A stretch of 6,020 nucleotides of DNA from JASLPR01 sp964496475 (GTDB lineage: Bacteria; Chloroflexota; UBA11872; VXNJ01): positions 1 to 6,020 of the forward strand of contig CAZBZS010000079.1 of assembly GCA_964496475.1 (NCBI GenBank), given 5' to 3'. Position numbers and translations under genes: made by a program. The notes below the pieces were generated by a model. That model saw nothing but the letters and a program-made list of their open reading frames with translations, had not been told where the DNA came from and searched no databases. This document shows, one piece after another, positions 1 through 5,806 of this stretch. Position 1 is the stretch's first letter; the number at the start of each line of letters is the position of its first letter.

Positions 1-465
1 CGGCAGGGGGGCTGCGCCGGGGCGGGGGGGTTCACGGTGGCGCGGGAAGGGCTGGAGGAAATGCGGGGGGCGATGCAAATGAGGTGGGAGGCGGTGGGGG
101 GGACGCAGGGACCGGCGGTGCTGGAGGCCGATTGCCGGCTGCGGCCGGACTCGATCAACTGGGACACATGGCAGCTTGTGCAGGACCTGGAGCCCTACGG
201 CGAGGGGTTTCGAGCGCCGGTGTTCGTGGTGGAGGGTCTGCGCCTGGCTGACCGGCGGACGGTGGGCAGGGACCGCTCTCACTTGAGACCGGAGTTCGCG
301 GGGCTGGGGGCGGAGGTGACGGCGATCTGGTTTGGAGGCGGGCGGCACTCGGCGGGTCTTAGACCGGGCGGTCGGTACGACATTTGCTTCAAGCTTGGTA
401 AATCCACCTATCAGGGGTCGACAAGGCTGGATATGCTTGTAGAGGATGTAAGGGCGGCCGAGTAG
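1..465 (+). CDS. recJ: RecJ-type single-stranded-DNA exonuclease, C-terminal fragment
   Basis: This is the 3' end of a gene that enters from the left edge: the frame is open from base 1 and stops at TAG 463-465. RecJ is a cytoplasmic 5'-3' single-strand exonuclease of the DHH/DHHA1 superfamily that acts in mismatch and recombination repair. The first residues read GGCAGAGGFTV, which aligns with the DHHA1 motif GGHxxAAGFTV. They are followed by the RecJ OB-fold region with 'LEPYGEG' plus 'PVF' (near 190-225), 'SHLRPEF' (near 280-300) and a late 'STYQG' segment, ending 'VEDVRAAE' as RecJ proteins typically end near a D-[IV]-R. The GTG at 37 is internal and not a start. The DHHA1 histidine is a cysteine here and the next Ala-Ala is Ala-Gly. 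The N-terminal DHH catalytic domain is outside the window, so activity cannot be judged. The family call is fairly sure; a RecJ-like paralogue is the alternative. Confidence 0.85.
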   Translation, partial: RQGGCAGAGGFTVAREGLEEMRGAMQMRWEAVGGTQGPAVLEADCRLRPDSINWDTWQLVQDLEPYGEGFRAPVFVVEGLRLADRRTVGRDRSHLRPEFAGLGAEVTAIWFGGGRHSAGLRPGGRYDICFKLGKSTYQGSTRLDMLVEDVRAAE

Positions 466-473
466 GGCGGCCG
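451..473 (+). repeat. 10-bp direct repeat / GC hairpin around the recJ stop codon
   Basis: AGGGCGGCCG occurs at 451-460 and again at 464-473, a 13-base period that spans the recJ TAG. Each copy contains the palindrome CGGCCG (455-460 and 468-473), so the two can pair as a 6-bp stem with a 7-base loop just upstream of the rel ribosome binding site. No T-run follows, so a classical terminator is unlikely. It may be only a local duplication in GC-rich DNA. Confidence 0.5.
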
Positions 474-480
474 GCGAGCC

Positions 481-485
481 GGGAG
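481..485 (+). promoter_or_regulatory. Ribosome binding site of rel
   Basis: GGGAG lies 7 bases before GTG 493. No other plausible start with such a site lies between the recJ stop and the first conserved Rel residues, so this site sets the start at 493. Confidence 0.6.
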
Positions 486-492
486 CGGCCTA

Positions 493-2895
493 GTGAGCGT
501 GCAGATTCACGAGGTAGAGCACACGCGGGTGGTGGCGGACGTCCCGGGCAGCCTGGAAGAACTGCTGGAGCGGGGGGGGGAGTACATCCAGGGACCGAAA
601 CGGGCGGGGGCGCTGCAACTGATCGAAGACGCGTATGCGTTCGCGGCGGAGGCGCACAGAGGTCAGAAGCGACTGTCGGGCGAGGAGTACATCAATCACC
701 CGCTGGCGGTGGCGCTGCTGCTGACGGAGTTGCGGCTTGACGAGGCGGCGATCGCGGCGGCGCTGTTGCACGACACGATCGAAGATGCGGGGGCGGATTT
801 CAAGACCATTCAGGACCGATTCGGTCACGAGGTGGCCGATCTAGTGGACGGGGTGACGAAGCTGGGGATGCTGGAGATCACGAATCTGGAGGAGGAGCAG
901 GCGCAGTCGCTACGGAAGATGTTCTTGGCGATGGCGCGGGACATCAGGGTGGTGCTGGTGAAGCTGGCGGATCGGCTGCACAACATCCGGACGGTGAGCG
1001 CGCTGCCGGCGGAGAAGCGGAAACGGTTTTGCGACGAGACGCTGGAAATCTACGCGCCGCTTGCCGGCCGGTTGGGGATATTCCACTGGAAATGGCAACT
1101 GGAAGATGGGGCGTTCCAGCAACTGTCGCCCGAGCGCTATCAGGAGCTGACCGAGAGCTTGGACGTTCGCCGGGAGGAACGGGAGAAACTAGTCAACGAA
1201 GTGATGGAACAGCTGCGGGAGAAGCTGGAAGAGGTGGGGCTGGACGCGGAGGTGTCGGGCAGGGCGAAGCATCTGTACAGCATCGATCAGAAGATGCGCG
1301 AGGCGCACATCGAGACGGACCAGATTTACGACCTGATGGCGGTGCGGATAGTGGTGCGCTCGGTGGACGATTGCTACCAAGTGCTGGCGGTGGTGCATGC
1401 GCGGTGGCGGGCGGTGTCGGGTCAGTTTGACGATTATATTTCGGCGCCAAAGGCGAACAATTATCAGTCGCTGCACACGGCGCTTTCGGGACCGGGGGGG
1501 AAGCCGTTCGAGGTGCAGATTCGCACGGAGGATATGCACCGGGAGGCGGAGCTGGGGGTGGCGGCGCACTGGCGCTACAAGGAAGGCCATCTGGGGCAGG
1601 AGGACTTCGTGAAGAAGCTGGCCTGGGTGAGGCAGGTGCTCGAGTGGCAGGAAGACCTGGAGACGGCGGCGCCGTTCGTGGACATCTTGAAGGCGGACAT
1701 CTTTGGCGATCAGGTGCTGGTGTTTACGCCGCAAGGGGATGTGCTGGATCTTCCGCGGGGGGCGACGCCGCTGGACTTCGCGTACCGCATCCACACGGAG
1801 GTGGGGCACGGGTGCATCGGGGCGAAGGTGAATGGACGGCTGGTGCCGCTGAAACGGGAACTGGAGAGCGGCGACACGGTGGAAATCCTGACGGGGAAGT
1901 CGGGTCACGGGCCGAGTCGGGACTGGTTGACAATTGTGCAGACGGGTTATGCGCGGGACAAGGTGCGGCAGTGGTTTAAGCGGGAGGAACGGGCGGAGAA
2001 CGAGGAATTCGGGCGGACGCTGCTGAACGATGAACTGCATAGGATCGGACATGAGGGTCTGGCGCAGGTGGCGGAGGAAGAACTGCAACGGGTGATAAAG
2101 CGGCTATCGTTTGCCAATTTGGAGGGTCTGCTGGCGGCGATCGGGTACGGGGCGGTGACGGCGACGCAGGTGATCAATCGGCTGGGCATCGAACCGGCGC
2201 GGGAGCCGTTTTTGCCGGTGCCGGGCGGGGCAGAGGTGGTGCATCCGAGGCCGGCGACGATACCGACGGGGGTGAACGTCGCGGGTACGGGAGACCTGCA
2301 CACGAGGCTGGGATCGTGCTGCATTCCGCTGCCTGGGGATGAGATTGTGGGGTATATCACGCGGGGGCGGGGGGTGACGGTGCACAGGGCGGACTGTCCC
2401 AATATCGTCAAGAGGGACGAGCCGGAGCGGCTGATCGACGTGAGCTGGAGCGCGCAGCGAATCGAGTCGACGATGAGGCTGCCGACCCGGCTGGCCACGT
2501 GCTGCAATCCGACTCCGGAGCGGGACATTGTAGGGGTGAGGGAAGGGGGAGAGGTGGTGGTTCACGCAGCGGGCTGCGAGAACGTGGCCAAGAGCGGCAG
2601 CGATCCGGTTGAAGTGTCCTGGGGCGAGCCGGATGAGGCGTACTTTCTGGCTAGGATCAAGCTCACGGCGACAGATCGGGGCGGACTACTGCGAGACGTG
2701 GCGGCGGTAGTGGCGGAGGAGGGCTATAGCATCGTGGCGGCGACGGTGGATACGACGGAGGACGGGGTGGCGGAAATGACGGTGAGCCTGAATCTCTCGA
2801 ACATTTCGGAACTGTCTCGGCTGCTGCACCGGTTGCAGTCGATCCGGCAGGTGCTGACGGCGAGCCGGGAGGCGCCGACATCACGACCTCGGTAG
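493..2895 (+). CDS. rel: Bifunctional-type (p)ppGpp synthetase/hydrolase (RelA/SpoT family) with two zinc-finger domains
   Basis: Cytoplasmic, ribosome-associated stringent-response enzyme that makes (p)ppGpp from ATP and GDP/GTP and hydrolyses it. Domains by residue: HD hydrolase about 40-200 with H55, H93-D94, E97-D98, D160 and N164 present, so hydrolysis looks intact; synthetase about 225-365 with 'RAKHLYSI', 'YDLMAVR', 'NNYQSLHTA', 'EVQIRT' and 'AAHWRYKEG'; TGS about 402-469 with the 'YRIH' histidine at 434; helical linker; first zinc finger about 601-652 (C609, C610, H631, C635); second zinc finger about 661-710 (C670, C671, H691, C695); ACT domain about 715-790. At 800 residues it is longer than typical long Rel proteins (about 720-780), by roughly the extra finger. 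The motif that reads RxKD in bifunctional and ExDD in monofunctional enzymes is QFDD here (residues 311-314). Start is GTG 493 with GGGAG upstream. It lies 27 bases after recJ in the same frame, and its end overlaps the likely start of the next gene. The family assignment is very secure. Confidence 0.97.
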   Translation: MSVQIHEVEHTRVVADVPGSLEELLERGGEYIQGPKRAGALQLIEDAYAFAAEAHRGQKRLSGEEYINHPLAVALLLTELRLDEAAIAAALLHDTIEDAGADFKTIQDRFGHEVADLVDGVTKLGMLEITNLEEEQAQSLRKMFLAMARDIRVVLVKLADRLHNIRTVSALPAEKRKRFCDETLEIYAPLAGRLGIFHWKWQLEDGAFQQLSPERYQELTESLDVRREEREKLVNEVMEQLREKLEEVGLDAEVSGRAKHLYSIDQKMREAHIETDQIYDLMAVRIVVRSVDDCYQVLAVVHARWRAVSGQFDDYISAPKANNYQSLHTALSGPGGKPFEVQIRTEDMHREAELGVAAHWRYKEGHLGQEDFVKKLAWVRQVLEWQEDLETAAPFVDILKADIFGDQVLVFTPQGDVLDLPRGATPLDFAYRIHTEVGHGCIGAKVNGRLVPLKRELESGDTVEILTGKSGHGPSRDWLTIVQTGYARDKVRQWFKREERAENEEFGRTLLNDELHRIGHEGLAQVAEEELQRVIKRLSFANLEGLLAAIGYGAVTATQVINRLGIEPAREPFLPVPGGAEVVHPRPATIPTGVNVAGTGDLHTRLGSCCIPLPGDEIVGYITRGRGVTVHRADCPNIVKRDEPERLIDVSWSAQRIESTMRLPTRLATCCNPTPERDIVGVREGGEVVVHAAGCENVAKSGSDPVEVSWGEPDEAYFLARIKLTATDRGGLLRDVAAVVAEEGYSIVAATVDTTEDGVAEMTVSLNLSNISELSRLLHRLQSIRQVLTASREAPTSRPR
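572..580 (+). repeat. Nine-G homopolymer inside rel
   Basis: Nine consecutive G bases fall at codons 27-30 of rel (Arg-Gly-Gly-Glu), before the HD domain. It is the longest mononucleotide run I saw in the window. A one-base slip would frameshift the whole enzyme. The run may just reflect the G-ending codon preference of this genome. Confidence 0.8.
2293..2622 (+). other. Tandem zinc-finger (CC/RIS-type) domains within rel
   Basis: Two successive copies of the Rel zinc-finger pattern are encoded. Copy 1 (about 2293-2448) has Cys-Cys, 'PGDEIVGYITRGRG', then His and Cys four residues on. Copy 2 (about 2473-2622) has Cys-Cys, 'PERDIVGV', then His and Cys four residues on. The Cys-Cys to His spacing is 21 and 20 residues respectively, and both end in a 'DVSW/EVSW' strand. 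Known long Rel proteins normally have one such domain before ACT. Copy 2 lacks the Arg-Gly-rich loop, which is replaced by 'REGGE', so it has diverged while keeping all four putative ligands. Confidence 0.85.
2867..2882 (+). promoter_or_regulatory. Shine-Dalgarno and probable ATC start of the M24 gene, inside rel
   Basis: GGGAGG at 2867-2872 is followed by exactly 7 bases and then ATC at 2880-2882, which opens the M24 reading frame as (M)TTSVEERRAEFETK. No ATG, GTG or TTG lies in this frame from 2823 up to ATG 2946, and ATG 2946 has only a weak site upstream. The best ribosome site in the region therefore points at a non-standard start codon, or at an ATG changed to ATC. Confidence 0.55.
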
Positions 2896-3989
2896 AGGAG
2901 CGGCGGGCGGAGTTCGAGACCAAAGCCGGTCGGATCCGGGCGCTGATGGAGGAGCGCGGCTGGGACTGGCTGGCGATAGGCGGGGTGGCAACGTTCGCGT
3001 GGGCGACGGGGGGAGGCAGGTCGTACATAAATACGTTCGAGACCGGCGGCGTGGCCACGCTGCTGTACGGGCGGGAAAAGGTGGTGCTTCTGACCAGCAA
3101 CGTGGAGATGCCGCGATTGGAGGAAGAGGAGCTGCCGGGGCTGCCGCTGGAGTACCGGGTGATCGACTGGACCGATCTGTACTTCAACGGACCGGAGCGG
3201 ATTCGAGAGGTTGCCATCTACGGGGTGCTGGCGTCGGACACACCGCTGGAAGGGGCGGTGGCGGCGGAGGGACTGACGGACCTCAGGGCGGCGCTGATGC
3301 CGGAGGAGGTGCGGCGGATGCGGTCGCTGGCGATGGACGCGGTGGCGGGATTGGAGGAGGTGGCGCGGTCGCTGGAGCCGGGACAGACCGAAGAGCAGAT
3401 AGCGACGGAAATAAGGGCGGCGCTGGGACGCAGGACGATTCTGTCACCGGTGACACTGGTGGCGACGGACGAGCGGGTCTACGAGCATCGCCATCCGCTT
3501 CCGACAGAAAATAAACTGGACCGCTATGCCATGCTGGTGACGTCGGCGCTACGTCACGGGCTATATTGCTCGATAACGCGGCTCGTGCATTTTGGCGATC
3601 CTCCGTCGGAGTTGATGGAGAAGGTGCGGGCGTGCGCGGAGGTTGATGCGGCGTATATCGAGTCCACGAGGGTGGGAGCGACGGCGGCAGAGATCTTCGC
3701 CGCGGGACAGCAGGAATACTCGGCGCGAGGGTACGCGGATGAGTGGAATTTGCATCATCAGGGTGGGGCGGCGGGGTACGGCTCGCGGGAGTATTTCGCC
3801 GGGGGGGGCCATGCGTACCCGGTACTGGCGGACCAGTGCTTCGCGTGGAATCCGTCGATCCGGGGAGTGAAGAGCGAGGATACGATTCTGGCGACGAAAG
3901 CGGGGCCGGAAATCTTGACGGTGACGGCGGACTGGCCGAGGATGCCGACGGAGCGCGGGATCGAGCGGCCGGTGATCCTGGTGCGGTGA
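2880..3989 (+). CDS. M24-family (creatinase/aminopeptidase P fold) protein, canonical metal ligands mostly missing
   Basis: Two-domain M24 protein: an N-terminal creatinase-like domain (about 35-100 of the 347 residues counted from ATG 2946) and a C-terminal pita-bread domain (about 120-345). Family members cleave Xaa-Pro bonds or related amidines using two metals held by Asp, Asp, His, Glu, Glu. Here the first Asp pair region reads 'LVTSALRHGLYCSITR', with no Asp at the expected places. The His region reads 'LHHQGGAAGYGSREY' instead of a GHGIG-type motif, and the first Glu region reads 'FAWNPSI', with Asn for Glu. Only the last Glu survives, in 'KSEDTI' (E311). I believe a set of homologues shares HHQGG..GY..RE and WNPSI, so this is probably a conserved divergent subfamily rather than decay. 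I prefer the ATC 2880 start (369 residues) because the added 22 residues look like the usual N-terminal helix of the family; ATG 2946 is the first conventional start. Substrate is unknown. It overlaps the end of rel, so translation is probably coupled. Confidence 0.8.
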   Translation: MTTSVEERRAEFETKAGRIRALMEERGWDWLAIGGVATFAWATGGGRSYINTFETGGVATLLYGREKVVLLTSNVEMPRLEEEELPGLPLEYRVIDWTDLYFNGPERIREVAIYGVLASDTPLEGAVAAEGLTDLRAALMPEEVRRMRSLAMDAVAGLEEVARSLEPGQTEEQIATEIRAALGRRTILSPVTLVATDERVYEHRHPLPTENKLDRYAMLVTSALRHGLYCSITRLVHFGDPPSELMEKVRACAEVDAAYIESTRVGATAAEIFAAGQQEYSARGYADEWNLHHQGGAAGYGSREYFAGGGHAYPVLADQCFAWNPSIRGVKSEDTILATKAGPEILTVTADWPRMPTERGIERPVILVR

Positions 3990-4028
3990 GGGGGCTGGTG
4001 GTGGCAGATATTGATGATTGGTCGGCAT

Positions 4029-4034
4029 AGGAGG
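4029..4034 (+). promoter_or_regulatory. Ribosome binding site of the PHP gene
   Basis: A perfect AGGAGG sits 4 bases before ATG 4039. It favours ATG 4039 over the in-frame TTG at 4018, which lies upstream of this site. Confidence 0.7.
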
Positions 4035-4038
4035 ATCG

Positions 4039-4914
4039 ATGGCGGTAAATCCATTCACGCTTCCGGGCGAGTGGCTGAGGGGGAACACCCACTGCCACAC
4101 GACCCGGTCGGACGGCGACTTGTCTCCGGAGGCGGTAGCGGATTGGTATGCGGGGCATGGATACGATTTCCTCTCGATAACCGACCATCGCATTCTCACG
4201 AGCACCAAGGAGATCGAGCGGGCGGGGATGATCGGGGTGCCGGGGATGGAGTTGAACGGCTGGGATGATGAAAGTGACTGCGAATATCACATGGTGGCGT
4301 TGGGACTGAAGAGCGTGGAGGTGGCTCCGCCGGGCCGGTCTTTGCAGGGCGCGATCGACCTGGTGAAAGGTGACGGGGCGGCAACGATTCTGGCGCATCC
4401 GTACTGGCTGGGATACGAGCCGGCGTGGCTGGCGCCGATCAGAGAACTTGACGCGCTGGAGATGTTCAACGCGACGTGCCAGTTGTCGAACGGGAAGGGA
4501 TATTCGCCGCACATAATTGATGGGCTGCTGGCGCAGGGGATGCGGTTCACGCTGATCGCGGCGGATGACGCGCACTGGTGGAGCGCCGACTCGGGCAAGG
4601 CATGGTTGCAGGTGAAGGCGCAGGAGCGGGACGCGGCGGCGATTGTGGAGGCGGTGATCACCGGGGCGTTTTACGCGACTCAGGGACCGGAAATCCACGA
4701 TTTCAGGATCGAAGGGAAGCGGGTGGTGGTGAAGACATCGCCGGTGGCTGAAGTGCGGTTCATGTCCTGGCGGAAAAAGGGACAGGTGGCGCGAGCGGAG
4801 AGCCGGGAGACGACGGAGTGGGAAGTGACGCTGAGGGGTGGGGAAAAATACGTGCGACTGGAATGCGTGGCGGCCGACGGCGGTATGGCGTGGTCGAATC
4901 CGATTTACGTCTGA
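4039..4914 (+). CDS. PHP-domain metal-dependent phosphoesterase/hydrolase (CehA/McbA-like)
   Basis: A 291-residue protein with an intact PHP (polymerase and histidinol phosphatase) metal site: 'NTHCH' (H18, H20), 'RSDGD' (D25), 'SITDH' (D49, H50), 'GMELN' (E71), H84, 'ILAHP' (H120) and 'AADDAHWW' (D176/D177, H179). Such stand-alone PHP proteins hydrolyse phosphoesters or related esters with a trinuclear metal centre; the CehA/McbA relatives include carbamate and phosphate-ester hydrolases. The C-terminal 75 residues form a beta-rich tail ending 'AWSNPIYV', a closing motif typical of this subgroup. There is no signal peptide, so it is probably cytoplasmic. The start is ATG 4039, set by AGGAGG. 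It follows the M24 gene by 49 bases and precedes the broken SDR gene, suggesting a shared catabolic operon. The exact substrate cannot be read from the sequence. The double stop TGA-TAA (4912-4917) closes it. Confidence 0.9.
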   Translation: MAVNPFTLPGEWLRGNTHCHTTRSDGDLSPEAVADWYAGHGYDFLSITDHRILTSTKEIERAGMIGVPGMELNGWDDESDCEYHMVALGLKSVEVAPPGRSLQGAIDLVKGDGAATILAHPYWLGYEPAWLAPIRELDALEMFNATCQLSNGKGYSPHIIDGLLAQGMRFTLIAADDAHWWSADSGKAWLQVKAQERDAAAIVEAVITGAFYATQGPEIHDFRIEGKRVVVKTSPVAEVRFMSWRKKGQVARAESRETTEWEVTLRGGEKYVRLECVAADGGMAWSNPIYV

Positions 4915-4950
4915 TAATCAGGCGAGCAGTCATGCGGTAGGGGGACTGAT

Positions 4951-5802
4951 GTGGACATGAAAACGGTGGTAGTCACAGGGACGAGTGGCTACATAGCGTC
5001 ACAGCTCCTGCCGGCGCTGGCGGAGCGGTACGACCTGCGGCTTCTGGACGTGTACAGCACCAACCGGGACGGCGAGGAGGTGGCGGGGGTGAACATCGTG
5101 CAACTGGATGATCCCGATCTTGAGGCGTACCGCGAACACTTTCGGGGGGCGGACAGGGTGGTGCATCTGGCGTACAACAAGGGTGGTGTGCAGGGATTCC
5201 AGGGACGTGGGTAGGAGCAGGAGCGGGTGAACCTGGATATAGCGCAGCACGTTTATTAGCTGGCTAGGGAAGGGGTGAAGCGGGTTGGGGTGGCGAGCTC
5301 GAACCATGCAGCCGACTGGTACGAGCACCAACTGCTGTCGCGGGAGCTGGAGATGCTTGGTCCGGAAACCCCGCGGCTCTCGGACAACTGTTACTGATGG
5401 GCGAAGGCGACGTATGAGCTGATGGGCTTCATGTACGCGACGGGCTCGCAAGGGTCTCCGGTGGAAAACGTGCAGATGCGGATTGGCGCGCCGAGGCCGA
5501 TCCGGTGGGCGGGTTTCGGACCGGAGAACATCGTGAGTTACAAGCGAGACCTAGGGGCGTACATCAGTCCGCGTGACCTCTGCCAGCTCTGCGTGAAGTC
5601 GCTGGAGACGGATGACATCCGCAACGAGCACGGTATTCTGTTTCGGGCGTTTTATGCGGTATGGGACAGGGCGCGCGCTTTGTGGTCGCTGGAGAACGCG
5701 CGGAAGGTGATCGGATACCGGCCAAAAGATAATTTCGAGGTCACATTTGCGGACTAAATTCGGATGGCGTTGATCGATACGGGAAGCACGGGGCGGTTGT
5801 AG
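4951..5802 (+). pseudogene. NAD-dependent epimerase/dehydratase (extended SDR), interrupted by in-frame stops
   Basis: Reading frame 1 from GTG 4951 (AGGGGGA at 4939-4945; ATG 4957 is an alternative) encodes a sugar-nucleotide epimerase / uronate-dehydrogenase-like SDR. It has a Rossmann motif 'TGTSGYIAS', 'VVHLAY', 'VASSNHAADWYE', a catalytic Y...K site, 'VQMRIGAPRP', 'YISPRDLCQL' and 'IGYRPKDNFEVTFAD'. The frame is broken by TAG 5212-5214, TAG 5257-5259 and TGA 5395-5397, yet homology continues in the same frame across all three, so there is no indel. The TGA falls directly after the catalytic Tyr of YxxxK, where Gly is usual. TAA 5755-5757 may be a fourth stop: the family usually continues with another short helix, and the frame goes on as 'IRMALID' to TAG 5802, just before the next gene. 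The intact product would have been about 270-283 residues. Longest remaining pieces are 4951-5214 and 5422-5757. Readthrough or sequencing error cannot be excluded, but nonsense decay is the simplest reading. Confidence 0.8.
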
Positions 5803-5806
5803 GGAC

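Noticed and set aside
1029..1430. 133-codon + strand frame inside rel
   Set aside because: Low-complexity Gly/Ala/Arg product in another frame over the Rel synthetase domain; no homology recognised.
1189..2088. 299-codon open frame on the - strand inside rel
   Set aside because: It is fully antisense to conserved catalytic and TGS regions of Rel. Its composition is rich in Arg, His, Leu and Pro, as expected for a reverse-complement shadow.
3990..4038. Promoter in the AT-richer gap before the PHP gene
   Set aside because: The stretch around 4008-4020 is locally AT-richer, but I see no matched -35/-10 pair with proper spacing.
3283..4698. 471-codon open frame on the - strand
   Set aside because: It spans two well-supported + strand genes and their gap. 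The product is Pro/Arg/Ser-rich with no recognisable motif, and such open antisense frames are expected with this G-rich codon use.
4915..4950. Terminator between the PHP and SDR genes
   Set aside because: No stem of useful length and no T-run; the gap mainly holds the ribosome site of the SDR gene.
4951..5757. Alternative genetic code with TAG or TGA as sense
   Set aside because: TAG ends recJ and rel, and TGA ends the M24 and PHP genes, at the expected ends of those families; only the SDR gene has internal stops.
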